From: Flavobacteriaceae bacterium
GTDB taxonomy: Bacteria > Bacteroidota > Bacteroidia > Flavobacteriales > Flavobacteriaceae
Assembly (NCBI GenBank): GCA_020435965.1
Contig: JAGQYS010000001.1
Location: forward strand, 1 to 64,000
DNA: 64,000 bases
Reading direction: 5' to 3'
Shown here: in pieces, positions 54,807 to 63,543 of the stretch
How the letters are laid out: each line of letters begins with the position of its first letter
How positions within the stretch are numbered: the first letter of the stretch is position 1
Translations under genes and position numbers: made by a program
Notes under the pieces: model-generated
Database searches by the model: none
Told to the model about the DNA's origin: nothing
Seen by the model: only the letters and a program-made list of their open reading frames with translations

Positions 54807-55579
54807 TCTATCTCTCCTTTATAAACTTGTGTTGCAGGACCAATAAGCCAAATATTGTAGTAAGCACCATTGCTCTGTTCAAACGAAACACTTAAAACGC
54901 CTCCTTTAGTATCAATAGTCAACACATTTTTTTCGGTTTCACCAATATAATGCATAGCAAGGGCAACAGCTGTAACTCCAGTTCCACAAGACAAGGTTTC
55001 GTCTTCAACACCACGTTCATAGGTTCTTGCTTTAAAATTTGAAGCATCAATCTTTTCTACAAAATTAACGTTAGATCCAACTTCATTATATAGGTCACTG
55101 TATCTAATTTTTGATCCTTCTTCCTTAACGTTCAATTGATTGACATTTTGACATAATTCAATATGATGAGGCGAACCTGTATTTAAAAACACATAATCCT
55201 GATGTTTTTCAACAGATAAAACATCTTGCATTTTCAAATGAATTTCATTACCAACAATCTTGGCTTTGTGTAATCCATCAATAGCCATAAACGTTGCCTC
55301 ATAATTAATAATGCCTAAATAATTGGCAAAATGTACAATGCAACGTCCTCCATTTCCACACATACTGCTTTGGTTTCCATCTGCATTAAAATACACCATT
55401 TTAAAATCTGTTTCTTGGTCATTCTCTAATAAAATGAGTCCATCTGCTCCAATGCCAAAACGTCTGTCACACAAATGAGCAATCAGTTTGGTATTGTTTT
55501 TGTCGAAAATGTTCTGACGATTATCAATCATCACAAAGTCATTTCCAGTTCCTTGATATTTAAAAAATGTGTGTTTCAT
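54800..55579 (-). CDS. dapF: Diaminopimelate epimerase
   Basis: Interconverts LL- and meso-diaminopimelate for lysine and peptidoglycan. The two catalytic cysteines are C74 in NQSSMCGNGGRC and C198 in TLSCGTGVTA. YQGTGNDFVMIDNR opens the fold. 259 residues is standard. First gene of the dapF-GNAT-mltG-DUF2279 operon; a -7 box ends nine nt before the ATG. Confidence 0.96.
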   Translation of the reverse strand: MKHTFFKYQGTGNDFVMIDNRQNIFDKNNTKLIAHLCDRRFGIGADGLILLENDQETDFKMVYFNADGNQSSMCGNGGRCIVHFANYLGIINYEATFMAIDGLHKAKIVGNEIHLKMQDVLSVEKHQDYVFLNTGSPHHIELCQNVNQLNVKEEGSKIRYSDLYNEVGSNVNFVEKIDASNFKARTYERGVEDETLSCGTGVTAVALAMHYIGETEKNVLTIDTKGGVLSVSFEQSNGAYYNIWLIGPATQVYKGEIEW

Positions 55580-55588
55580 TTTGAGTTA

Positions 55589-55596
55589 CAAATATA
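55589..55596 (-). promoter_or_regulatory. -7 promoter box of the dapF operon
   Basis: TATATTTG on the minus strand matches TAnnTTTG exactly, nine nt before the dapF ATG, giving a leader of only a few nt. No -33 TTTG at the usual distance. Confidence 0.45.
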
Positions 55597-55733
55597 TAAA
55601 TATTAAACTGTAAAGTGTGGTGTTAAAACAGCGTTAATAATGACGTTAAAAATCGTTAAAGTTGAATTTCAATTTCAATAATTAATTAATTTTAATCGTT
55701 AAACATTTAAAACTTAAACTAAACACTTAAACC

Positions 55734-57149
55734 ATGAAAAAGATTTTATCCCTTGTTTTAGTTTCAGCATTAGGTGGTGCCCTAACCTTAGGAGGTTACA
55801 AATACTTTATCGAAAATGATTCTGATGCTGTAGTAAATCATCATTTAACTGAATTACCTTCTACTATTCCAACAAATTACAGTACAACTAAAACCAATTT
55901 GGCGTTAACCAATCCTGATTTTGTTGCTGCTGCCGAAAACACCATTCACACAGTTGTGCATGTACAAAATACTGCTGTTGGTTCAAGACAAATGACCATT
56001 GAAGATTTATTTTTTGGAAGACGTTCCCAACGTCCTCAAATTGGAACAGGCTCAGGAGTTATTATTTCTGCTGATGGTTATATTATTACAAACAACCATG
56101 TGATTGATGGCGCACAATCTTTAACCATAACAACAAACGACAATAAAACATATAGCGCCGAACTTATTGGTACAGATCCAAAAACAGATATTGCCTTATT
56201 AAAAATTGATGCTGATGAAAATTTGCCATACTCAACTTTTGGAGATAGTGATACTGCAAAAATTGGCGAATGGGTTTTAGCTGTTGGTAATCCGTTTAAC
56301 TTAACATCTACTGTTACTGCTGGAATTATCAGTGCCAAGTCCAGAAATTTAGATCAAACAGGACAACATACACAATCATTTATACAAACAGATGCTGCTG
56401 TAAATCCGGGGAATTCTGGTGGAGCTTTAGTTAACACTAGAGGCGAACTCATTGGTATCAATACTGCCATCACGTCTCAAACAGGTTCATATATTGGCTA
56501 TTCCTTTGCAGTGCCAAGTAATATTGCTAGAAAAGTTATTGCAGATATTATGGAGTTTGGCAATGTACAGAATGGGATTTTAGGTGTGGTTGGTGGAGCA
56601 CTTAATGGAAAAGCAGCAGAAGATTTAGGTGTTACAGAAACCGAAGGATTCTATGTTAGTGAAGTACAAAAAGAATCTGGAGCTGAAAAAGCTGGTATAA
56701 AAAGTGGTGATATTATAAAACGTATAGGCAATACTCAAATTACTAAATTTGCTGACTTAAGAGGTTTTTTAAGTACTAAACGACCTAATGATGTTGTCAA
56801 TGTTACTGTTTTAAGAAATGGTGATGAAAAAGTGTTCCCTGTTACACTATATAAAAATATGACCGTTAATATTCCAGTAATCGGAACACTTAAAAAAGCA
56901 ACCAAAGATGAACTTAAAAAATACGACCTTGATTATGGTCTTGTAATTTCAGATTTAAGCGATCGATACAAAGATGAATGGCAAGCAGATGGTATTGATA
57001 AAGGAAGTATTGTAACTGCTATTAATGGTGTTAAGGTAAACACCATAGAGCAAGTAGAACAGCTCATTGAAAATCGATCAGAATACGAGCCAATTCGTAT
57101 TGAAATTGTAAAACAAAATGGTGAAAAAGTAACCTACAGGTTTAGATAG
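55734..57149 (+). CDS. degP: HtrA/DegP-type serine endopeptidase with two PDZ domains
   Basis: Periplasmic protease/chaperone for misfolded envelope proteins. 471 residues: a signal or anchor (KILSLVLVSALGGALTLGG), a trypsin-like domain with the triad H122 (NNHVIDGA), D152 (KTDIALLK) and S228 (NPGNSGGAL), then two PDZ domains (about 270-365 and 385-471; GFYVSEVQKESGAEKAGIKS opens the ligand strip). Divergent from dapF. A terminator follows after 20 nt. The DegP, DegQ and DegS subtypes cannot be told apart here. Confidence 0.94.
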   Translation: MKKILSLVLVSALGGALTLGGYKYFIENDSDAVVNHHLTELPSTIPTNYSTTKTNLALTNPDFVAAAENTIHTVVHVQNTAVGSRQMTIEDLFFGRRSQRPQIGTGSGVIISADGYIITNNHVIDGAQSLTITTNDNKTYSAELIGTDPKTDIALLKIDADENLPYSTFGDSDTAKIGEWVLAVGNPFNLTSTVTAGIISAKSRNLDQTGQHTQSFIQTDAAVNPGNSGGALVNTRGELIGINTAITSQTGSYIGYSFAVPSNIARKVIADIMEFGNVQNGILGVVGGALNGKAAEDLGVTETEGFYVSEVQKESGAEKAGIKSGDIIKRIGNTQITKFADLRGFLSTKRPNDVVNVTVLRNGDEKVFPVTLYKNMTVNIPVIGTLKKATKDELKKYDLDYGLVISDLSDRYKDEWQADGIDKGSIVTAINGVKVNTIEQVEQLIENRSEYEPIRIEIVKQNGEKVTYRFR

Positions 57150-57169
57150 TATAGTGTTTTTTTCATTGT

Positions 57170-57204
57170 AAACCCTCTTTCTTTAATTTAAGATTGAGGG
57201 TTTT
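57170..57204 (+). terminator. Intrinsic terminator after the HtrA gene
   Basis: AAACCCTC pairs with GAGGGTTT across an 18-nt loop, followed by TTCTTTTTTT. It ends about 55 nt after the stop. Confidence 0.8.
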
Positions 57205-57245
57205 CTTTTTTTCTGAAATTGAACACAAAAACGTTTAAAATATAT

Positions 57246-57253
57246 TACTTTTG
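57246..57253 (+). promoter_or_regulatory. -7 promoter box of gap
   Basis: TACTTTTG matches TAnnTTTG exactly, 37 nt before the ATG at 57291. The box lies downstream of an in-frame TTG at 57219, which excludes that codon as the start. Confidence 0.5.
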
Positions 57254-57290
57254 CGAAAAATTTAACAACACACATCTAAACCAAAAAACA

Positions 57291-58739
57291 ATGAGTTTTA
57301 ACGAAACTTATGAAAAGGAATTAGCCTTTCAAGCAGACAGACGTAGAGCCACTGTAGAATTTATTAAAATCATCAGTGATTTATGGTACGATAAATCTAT
57401 CGAATTAGTGCTTTTTAGAAATCAGTTAATTGACAGAAATGTTAGTGAAATTCTAAACTTGCATGAATATGCTGGCGAATTTGTGCAAAAACCAATCTCC
57501 ATTTTTGATTCGGTTGAAATTGCTCAAGCCATTAAAAATTTCGATTTACCTCCAGCAAAATTAGATATCGGAAAGTTAACTTATGAGTACCACTTAGAAG
57601 ATGACAAGTACAGTAATGCTGCAGCCTTTGTTGCTGACAAATTAAAAGATGCTAATACCAATGTAAGCATTCAGCCAAAAGATGTTGTTCTTTATGGTTT
57701 TGGTCGTATTGGTCGCTTGGTTGCAAGAGAATTAATGACCAGAACAGGAAAAGGAAGCCAATTACGCTTACGTGCTATTGTGACCAGAGGCGAAATTAAC
57801 GCTACAGTTCTTGAAAAAAGAGCGTCTTTACTTCGTAACGATTCTGTTCATGGTGATTTTTCAGGTACTGTTACAGCTGATTTAAAAAACAGCGCACTTA
57901 TTATTAATGGTACAACTGTAAACATCATATCGGCGAACAATCCAGAAGATATTGATTACACACAATACGGAATTAATAATGCGTTGGTTATTGATAATAC
58001 TGGAGCCTTCAGAGATAAAGAAGCCTTAAGCAGACATTTGGTTTCAAAAGGTGTAAATAAAGTTTTATTAACTGCTCCCGGAAAAGGTATTCCAAATATT
58101 GTTCATGGTGTCAACCAATTTGAAAATGATCCTGATAAGATTGATATTTTCTCAGCTGCATCTTGTACTACCAATGCCATTACTCCAATTTTAAAAGTAA
58201 TGGAAGATTCGTTTGGTGTAAAAAGTGGTCACTTAGAAACCATTCACGCTTACACCAATGACCAAAACTTGGTTGATAATTTCCATAAAAAATACAGACG
58301 TGGTAGAGCTGCTGCATTAAATATGGTGATTACCGAAACAGGAGCTGGAAGTGCTGTTACTAAAGCATTACCTTCATTTGAAGGCAAGTTAACATCCAAT
58401 GCTATTCGTGTACCTGTACCAAATGGATCATTGGCTATCCTTAATTTAGATTTAGAAAATCCAACTTCTGTTGATGGTATTAACTCTGTCATTAAAAAAT
58501 ATGCCCTTGAAGGTGATTTGGTAGAGCAAATAAAATATGAATTAAGTGACGAGCTAGTATCAAGTGATATTATTGGTAGTTCTGCTCCTGCTATTTATGA
58601 TAGCAAAGCAACCATTGTAAGAGCAGATGGCAAAAACGTTATCTTATATGTTTGGTACGATAACGAATATGGGTACAGCCATCAAGTTATAAGATTAGCA
58701 AAATATATTGCTAAGGTTAGGCGTTTTACATATTATTAG
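57291..58739 (+). CDS. gap: Glyceraldehyde-3-phosphate dehydrogenase with N-terminal extension
   Basis: 482 residues from the ATG at 57291, the first start after the promoter. The first 130 residues (FNETYEKELAFQADRRRATV onward) have no counterpart in the short GAPDH and are helical, an extension typical of one Bacteroidota GAPDH type. The NAD-binding fold begins at G136 (LYGFGRIGRLVAREL). The catalytic cysteine is C292 in SAASCTTNAITP, with ETIHAYTNDQNLVDN beyond it. NAD(P) preference and glycolytic versus gluconeogenic use are unclear. A terminator follows. Confidence 0.94.
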   Translation: MSFNETYEKELAFQADRRRATVEFIKIISDLWYDKSIELVLFRNQLIDRNVSEILNLHEYAGEFVQKPISIFDSVEIAQAIKNFDLPPAKLDIGKLTYEYHLEDDKYSNAAAFVADKLKDANTNVSIQPKDVVLYGFGRIGRLVARELMTRTGKGSQLRLRAIVTRGEINATVLEKRASLLRNDSVHGDFSGTVTADLKNSALIINGTTVNIISANNPEDIDYTQYGINNALVIDNTGAFRDKEALSRHLVSKGVNKVLLTAPGKGIPNIVHGVNQFENDPDKIDIFSAASCTTNAITPILKVMEDSFGVKSGHLETIHAYTNDQNLVDNFHKKYRRGRAAALNMVITETGAGSAVTKALPSFEGKLTSNAIRVPVPNGSLAILNLDLENPTSVDGINSVIKKYALEGDLVEQIKYELSDELVSSDIIGSSAPAIYDSKATIVRADGKNVILYVWYDNEYGYSHQVIRLAKYIAKVRRFTYY

Positions 58740-58781
58740 TAGATTATAACATCCAAAAAAAAGTATCGTTCGTATATATTT

Positions 58782-58804
58782 TAGCCTCGTAAATTACGAG
58801 GCTA
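58782..58804 (+). terminator. Intrinsic terminator after gap
   Basis: TAGCCTCGTAA pairs with TTACGAGGCTA around a single-base loop, flanked by TTTT and AAAA; it could serve both strands. Confidence 0.82.
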
Positions 58805-58862
58805 AAAATTTAATAATTATATTGCTGTACATTTACAAACCTAACAAATTGACTACCAAAGC

Positions 58863-59480
58863 ATGAAGACTTTAAAATTTTTAGCGCTAACCTTAATTCT
58901 GGTTATGAGCTCTAATTCTCTCTACGCACAAGACAACGAAACGCAATCAATTAACGAAGGATCCATTAACGACCAATTTGAATATATTCTCAGAAAATCC
59001 GGCAATTTTAAAGGCACCAATGGACAACAGTATGAAGCTGTTAGCAGAAACCTCTTACTTGCATTACAATCACATGCTAACGATTCTTTAAAAACCATTA
59101 GAGAAGATTTAAACAAAACCTTAAATACAGTTGAAGTCCAACAAAAAGAAATCAGCGATTTAAAATCTCGATTAAACACAACCCAATCTACACTTGACGC
59201 TACCAATCAAGAAAAAAACAATATGGCTTTATTGGGTTTACAAATGAGCAAAACAAGCTATAATATATTAATGTGGTCTATTATTGCAGGCTTGCTCGCC
59301 TTGTTATTGATGTTTATTTTTAAATTCAAAAACAGTAACTCCATTACCAAAGCAGCAAAAAAAGCCTTAGCTGAAACCGAAGAAGAATTTGAAGAACACA
59401 GACGCTCTGCCTTAGAACGTGAGCAAAAAGTGAGACGCCAGTTACAAGACGAACTCAATAAGCAAAAAGGCATTAGCTAG
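58863..59480 (+). CDS. Membrane-anchored coiled-coil protein of unknown function
   Basis: 205 residues: a signal peptide (FLALTLILVMSSNSLYAQ); a short conserved part (NDQFEYILRKSGNFKGTNGQ); a coiled coil (about 75-120); one membrane helix (about 136-158, ILMWSIIAGLLALLLMFIF); and a highly charged cytoplasmic tail (EEFEEHRRSALEREQKVRRQ). Orthologues near trmD in Flavobacteriaceae sometimes carry the name tRNA (guanine-N1)-methyltransferase; no SAM-binding or knotted fold is visible here, so that name would be wrong. Confidence 0.8.
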   Translation: MKTLKFLALTLILVMSSNSLYAQDNETQSINEGSINDQFEYILRKSGNFKGTNGQQYEAVSRNLLLALQSHANDSLKTIREDLNKTLNTVEVQQKEISDLKSRLNTTQSTLDATNQEKNNMALLGLQMSKTSYNILMWSIIAGLLALLLMFIFKFKNSNSITKAAKKALAETEEEFEEHRRSALEREQKVRRQLQDELNKQKGIS

Positions 59481-59553
59481 TTGTCATATCGTATTTAATA
59501 AAAGATTCTCATGCTTTTCAATTTGAAAAGCTCAGAATTACAGTTCAAATAAA

Positions 59554-59580
59554 AAAATCCGTAAATTTCTTACGGATTTT
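59554..59580 (+). terminator. Intrinsic terminator after the coiled-coil gene
   Basis: AAAATCCGTAA pairs with TTACGGATTTT around ATTTC, followed by TTATTTTT. A second small hairpin, GCTTTTC/GAAAAGC, lies at 59513-59531. Confidence 0.82.
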
Positions 59581-59593
59581 TATTTTTATACCA

Positions 59594-60037
59594 ATGCAGA
59601 TTATAAAAGCAGAACTTCAGCATGTCCCGGATTTAATCCCTTTGTTTGATGGTTACCGAATTTTTTACGAGCAAGAATCAGACTATGTAAGAGCGAAAAG
59701 CTTTTTAACAAAACGCTTAAAACGCAACGAGTCCATTATTTATATTGCTTACGACGAAGAAAATGCAGTAGGCTTTACACAACTCTATCCTCTGTTTTCA
59801 TCAGTAACCATGCAACCTATGTTTTTGCTTAACGATTTGTATGTTGAAGACAATTACCGAAACCAAGGCATTGGCAATATGCTTATAGACAAAGCCAAAC
59901 AATTATGCAAAACCCTTAATTATAAAGGTCTTGCCATACAAACAGCGCAAGATAATCCTGCGCAACATTTGTATGAACGCTTAGGTTTTGTAAAAGACAC
60001 AGATTTGCATTTGTTTTGGATAAATAAAATAGATTAA
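59594..60037 (+). CDS. GNAT-family N-acetyltransferase
   Basis: 147 residues. IIKAELQHVPDLIPLFDGYR opens the fold, DLYVEDNYRNQGIGNMLIDKAK is the acetyl-CoA site, and IQTAQDNPAQHLYERLGF is the final strand-helix. Substrate unknown. It starts 14 nt after a terminator and is followed by nhaA 32 nt downstream. Confidence 0.88.
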   Translation: MQIIKAELQHVPDLIPLFDGYRIFYEQESDYVRAKSFLTKRLKRNESIIYIAYDEENAVGFTQLYPLFSSVTMQPMFLLNDLYVEDNYRNQGIGNMLIDKAKQLCKTLNYKGLAIQTAQDNPAQHLYERLGFVKDTDLHLFWINKID

Positions 60038-60069
60038 AAAAACAGTAACTTAGCAAAAAAAATCAAACT

Positions 60070-61365
60070 ATGATAAAAAGCAGCATCCTGACACCATTCC
60101 AAAAGTTCGTTAAAATTGAAAGTTTTAGCGGACTGTTATTATTAGCTGCGACCATTTTAGCCTTAGTTTGGGTAAATTCGCCCTTTGGCGATAGCTACCT
60201 AGCCATTTGGCAATACGAAATTGGGTTTAAAACCGAAACCTTTGAGCTTAGTAAACCACTCATTCTATGGATCAATGATGGCTTAATGGCTATTTTCTTT
60301 TTTTTGATTGGGTTAGAAATTAAACGCGAATTTCTTATTGGCGAGTTAAACTCTGTTAAAAAAGTAGCTTTTCCACTCTTTGGCGCCCTTGGTGGTATGC
60401 TGGTGCCTGTATTATTGTTTATGCTGCTCAACCAAAACCCCGAAACCTTTAAAGGTTGGGGAATACCAATGGCCACCGACATTGCTTTCTCGCTTGCTAT
60501 TTTAAAAGTTCTTGGAAATAGAGTTCCATTGAGTTTAAAAATATTTTTAACCGCCTTTGCTATTGTGGACGATTTAGGTGCTGTATTGGTGATTGCGTTG
60601 TTTTACAGTGGTAATTTAAATGTCATGTTATTGGTGTATGCCTTATTGATACTTGCATTTTTATACACACTATCATACAAAGGTATTTACTCTAAGTTTC
60701 TACTAATATTTTTAGGAGGCGTTGTATGGTTGCTGTTTTTAAAAGCAGGTATTCATCCTACGCTTGCAGGTATATTATTGGCCTTTTCGGTACCTATTAG
60801 ACAGCGTGTAATGACCAAGGAATTTATTGATAATTTGGTGGATATTACAAACAATATTAAAAAGGCTGAAGTCATGGACAAACCCATTTTATCTAAAGAA
60901 CAAATTAGCGAAATAGACGACCTTGAAGATTGGACCAACAAATACCAATCACCATTACAACACTTAGAACATAGTTTACATGATTGGGTAGCCTATTTTA
61001 TCGTTCCTGTTTTTGCTTTGGCAAACGCAGGCGTTCTTATTAGTAGCGACATGTCTTTAGACACAGCTTTGGTACAAAACATAGTGGTTTGTTTGGTACT
61101 TGGCAATAGTATTGGTATTACAACCGTCATATTTATAGCCAAGAAATTAAAACTGGTGGAGATACCTAAAGACATAGCTTTTAAACAAATAATTGGTGTC
61201 GCATTTTTAGCTGGTGTTGGGTTTACCATGTCCATTTTTATTGGTAGTCTTGCCTTTGCCAATAACCCAATCTATATAGACTCTGCAAAAATTGGGATTT
61301 TAATTGGCTCGTTAATCTCTGCGGTTACTGGGTTTGTTATTTTAAGGTCGAGTGCAAAACAGTAA
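60070..61365 (+). CDS. nhaA: Na+/H+ antiporter NhaA
   Basis: Exchanges sodium for protons across the inner membrane, important for pH and salt balance in a marine habitat. 431 residues with about 12 membrane helices. ATDIAFSLAIL and FAIVDDLGAVLVIALFY hold the conserved aspartates (the D163/D164 pair of the Escherichia coli protein), and GLEIKREFLIGEL and LANAGV are family motifs. A longer hydrophilic loop with about 60 residues sits around residue 270. Confidence 0.95.
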   Translation: MIKSSILTPFQKFVKIESFSGLLLLAATILALVWVNSPFGDSYLAIWQYEIGFKTETFELSKPLILWINDGLMAIFFFLIGLEIKREFLIGELNSVKKVAFPLFGALGGMLVPVLLFMLLNQNPETFKGWGIPMATDIAFSLAILKVLGNRVPLSLKIFLTAFAIVDDLGAVLVIALFYSGNLNVMLLVYALLILAFLYTLSYKGIYSKFLLIFLGGVVWLLFLKAGIHPTLAGILLAFSVPIRQRVMTKEFIDNLVDITNNIKKAEVMDKPILSKEQISEIDDLEDWTNKYQSPLQHLEHSLHDWVAYFIVPVFALANAGVLISSDMSLDTALVQNIVVCLVLGNSIGITTVIFIAKKLKLVEIPKDIAFKQIIGVAFLAGVGFTMSIFIGSLAFANNPIYIDSAKIGILIGSLISAVTGFVILRSSAKQ

Positions 61366-61410
61366 TACTACACATATAACTACGTATTGTTTTTATAAAA
61401 AAACCTTGCT

Positions 61411-61432
61411 AGCGCTCGTCTTTGACGAGTGC
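61411..61432 (+). terminator. Intrinsic terminator after nhaA
   Basis: AGCGCTCGTC pairs with GACGAGTGCT (one G-U pair) around TTT, followed by TTTTAATA. The remaining bases up to trmD hold no open frame; CATCTTTG at 61541 is a near-match to a -7 box. Confidence 0.75.
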
Positions 61433-61585
61433 TTTTAATAACTGCTATTTATAATCAAATCCAAAGTCTCCCATCTAAGACAAGCTCCAGCACCTTAAGA
61501 CTTATTAAAACCAACTCTTTTCTTTTTAAGCGAATAATTGCATCTTTGTCATTATTATCTGAAGCTTTAGCGAAAGTATAACACC

Positions 61586-62263
61586 ATGCGAATAGACATC
61601 ATAACGGTTTTACCAGAATTACTTAAAAGTCCTTTTGAGGCTTCTATTTTAAAACGTGCTATTGAAGCAGGTTTGGTAGAGGTACACCTACACAATTTAC
61701 GCAATTATACCACAGACAATTACAACTCGGTTGACGATTACCAATTTGGTGGTGGCGCAGGCATGGTCATGATGGTGGAGCCAATTGATAAATGTATTTC
61801 AAAATTAAAATCTGAGAGAGATTATGACGAAGTTATATACATGACACCAGATGGAAATACCTTAAACCAAGGCATTGCCAACCAACTATCGCTTAAAGAA
61901 AACATCATCATACTTTGTGGTCATTACAAAGGTGTAGATCAACGTGTACGCGACCATTTTATTACCAGAGAAATCTCAATTGGAGATTATGTATTGTCTG
62001 GTGGCGAACTTGGAGCTGCAGTACTGTGTGATGCTGTGATACGTTTAATTCCAGGTGTGTTGGGCAATGAAACATCTGCACTCACAGATAGCTTTCAAGA
62101 TAATTTATTAGCACCACCAATTTACACACGACCAAGAGACTACAAAGGCTGGAAAGTACCAGAAGTGTTGTTTAGTGGTAATTTTCCTGAGATAGAAAAA
62201 TGGCGCGAAGAACAAGCCTACAAACGTACTAAAAAGCGACGTCCAGACTTACTAGATGAGTAA
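61586..62263 (+). CDS. trmD: tRNA (guanine-N1)-methyltransferase
   Basis: Methylates G37 of tRNAs reading CNN codons, preventing frameshifts. 225 residues of the SPOUT knotted fold: [13 protein letters not shown] at the start, [31 protein letters not shown], and the knot segment [14 protein letters not shown]. The aspartate of the catalytic pair lies in [13 protein letters not shown]. It precedes rplS by 124 nt, the usual rpsP-rimM-trmD-rplS context being reduced to trmD-rplS here. Confidence 0.96.
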   Translation: MRIDIITVLPELLKSPFEASILKRAIEAGLVEVHLHNLRNYTTDNYNSVDDYQFGGGAGMVMMVEPIDKCISKLKSERDYDEVIYMTPDGNTLNQGIANQLSLKENIIILCGHYKGVDQRVRDHFITREISIGDYVLSGGELGAAVLCDAVIRLIPGVLGNETSALTDSFQDNLLAPPIYTRPRDYKGWKVPEVLFSGNFPEIEKWREEQAYKRTKKRRPDLLDE

Positions 62264-62308
62264 ATAAAAAACTTTTTACTTTTCACTTTTTACTTATAAC
62301 TTTTTAAT

Positions 62309-62316
62309 TATATTTG
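62309..62316 (+). promoter_or_regulatory. -7 promoter box of rplS
   Basis: TATATTTG matches TAnnTTTG exactly and stands about 70 nt before the rplS ATG, leaving room for a leader of about 65 nt. No -33 box. Confidence 0.5.
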
Positions 62317-62322
62317 CACCCA

Positions 62323-62387
62323 ATTTCGGGTTAACCTCTGGCGAGAATCGTGAATGTTGTTTCGAATGAACCATTAAAAAGATTAAC
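62323..62387 (+). ncRNA. Candidate L19-type autoregulatory leader of rplS
   Basis: A 5' leader of about 65 nt with two helices visible by eye: outer GGTT (62329-62332) with AACC (62369-62372), and inner CGAGA (62342-62346) with TTTCG (62360-62364). Structured leaders that bind L19 have been described for Flavobacteria; the position directly upstream of rplS fits. Confirmation would need a covariance model. Confidence 0.5.
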
Positions 62388-62738
62388 ATGGAATCTTTAA
62401 TTAAATTTGTACAAGACGAATTTGTAACAAGAAAAGACTTGCCAGAATTTGGAGCTGGTGACACAATTACAGTATACTACGAAATCAGGGAAGGCGAAAA
62501 AGTACGTACGCAGTTCTTTAGAGGTGTGGTTTTACAACGTAGAGGAACAGGAAGTTCTGAAACCTTTACAATTAGAAAAATGTCTGGAGCGATTGGTGTA
62601 GAGCGTATCTTCCCATTGAACTTACCAGCATTACAAAAAATTGAAGTCAATAAAAAAGGTAAGGTTCGTAGAGCAAGAATATTCTACTTTAGAGGTCTTA
62701 CAGGTAAAAGAGCAAGAATTAAAGAAAAGAGAAGCTAG
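62388..62738 (+). CDS. rplS: Ribosomal protein L19
   Basis: 116 residues. SLIKFVQDEF opens the protein; FGAGDTITVYYEIREGEKVR, FFRGVVLQRRGTGSSETFTI and GAIGVERIFPLN are L19 signatures, and the basic KGKVRRARIFYFRGLTGKRA is the rRNA-binding end. It sits at the interface of the 50S and 30S subunits. Its own promoter, leader and terminator suggest autonomous expression. Confidence 0.97.
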   Translation: MESLIKFVQDEFVTRKDLPEFGAGDTITVYYEIREGEKVRTQFFRGVVLQRRGTGSSETFTIRKMSGAIGVERIFPLNLPALQKIEVNKKGKVRRARIFYFRGLTGKRARIKEKRS

Positions 62739-62764
62739 TTTATTTTCTTTACAAAAGTATTATA

Positions 62765-62796
62765 AAGCCTTGGGAAACGAATTCCAAGGCTTTTTC
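62765..62796 (+). terminator. Intrinsic terminator after rplS
   Basis: AAGCCTTGG pairs with CCAAGGCTT across a ten-base loop, followed by TTTTCATTG. Confidence 0.82.
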
Positions 62797-62857
62797 ATTG
62801 TTAACAATTGTTCATAACTACGGTTTATAACAGGTTGATATATAAGTGCTTTAAAAA

Positions 62858-62888
62858 TTTGTAAAATTGAAATCTTGTACTACATTAG
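62858..62888 (+). promoter_or_regulatory. Complete -33/-7 promoter of the long ncRNA
   Basis: TTTG (62858-62861), a spacer of exactly 19 nt, and TACATTAG (62881-62888), one mismatch from TAnnTTTG. This is the only site in the window where both Bacteroidota promoter elements occur at the standard distance. Expected start near 62895. Confidence 0.6.
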
Positions 62889-62894
62889 CAAAAG

Positions 62895-63416
62895 AGTTAA
62901 GGGAAAAAATCATGAAAATTGATTTTCTGCTGTTTTCGGACTGCGCTCTAGCTCGATAAAGTAACGTTCTTTATATAATTGTTTTTTGAGGTTACAAAGC
63001 GCCATGTGTATGCATGTGTAAGTGGAGAAACCATGAAGCCTTAAAGCGAGCTGTATGTTAACTCAGATAGCAAACGAGTAAGGTGAAAAGTTCTAAAAAT
63101 TAGAAGGATCGAAAGTGGAAGCTAATGGAAAGAGCAATGCTTCAGAAAGTAGTAAATCATGCAAATGAGGTACTGAAAGATGAAGGATCAAGAAAAACGG
63201 TTAAAAACCTGAAACATGTTGCGTAACACGTCAATACATTTTGAAAGTTACAACGATGTTTCAATTTGAAACAGCAAATACTTGAGCCGATAAAGTATTT
63301 TTAGAAGGATTTCGAGATTTACTGAGGTTAGCAGCAATGTTAAATAGGCCACGAAAATTACTGTTTCAGAGAAAGCCATGTCAGAGTAGATTAGTCTACA
63401 GTGATATGGCTTTTGT
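62895..63416 (+). ncRNA. Long structured non-coding RNA candidate
   Basis: An 805-bp gap (62739-63543) has no open frame of 60 codons. From about 62895 to 63416 the plus strand is purine-rich and full of local hairpins: AAAATCA/TGATTTT (62906-62926), CCTTA/TAAGG (63039-63083), TTCTA/TAGAA (63091-63105), GAAGC/GCTTC (63118-63143), TCAT-GCAA-ATGA (63157-63168, a GNRA tetraloop), GGTT/AACC (63199-63209), TGTT/AACA (63217-63228), TGTTTC/GAAACA (63257-63273). A promoter precedes it and a strong terminator ends it. It is not RNase P RNA, tmRNA, SRP or 6S RNA by their signatures. Function unknown. Confidence 0.6.
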
Positions 63417-63420
63417 TTTT
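63372..63420 (+). terminator. Strong intrinsic terminator of the long ncRNA
   Basis: AAAGCCAT (63372-63379) pairs with ATGGCTTT (63406-63413); inside, TCA/TGA and GTAGA/TCTAC extend the stem to a TTAG loop. A run TTTTGTTTTT follows. Confidence 0.85.
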
Positions 63421-63543
63421 TAGTGAAACTTCATTTTAAAAGCTTGCATAACGCCATAAAATATTAAACTTTGAAACTCTTTCAGAGTTCAAAAAACATA
63501 ATAAGTCTAACAAAATCATATCTTCGCTTTTCATTTATAGACC

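Noticed and set aside
57219..57290. Longer GAPDH starting at the TTG at 57219
   Set aside because: The start would lie upstream of an exact -7 promoter box; the leading residues are not GAPDH-like.
62895..63416. RNase P RNA, tmRNA or a group II intron
   Set aside because: The P4 signature GAGGAAAGTCC and its 3' partner, the tmRNA ends, and a domain V hairpin with GAAA loop are all absent, and there is no reverse transcriptase gene. The region has its own promoter and terminator.
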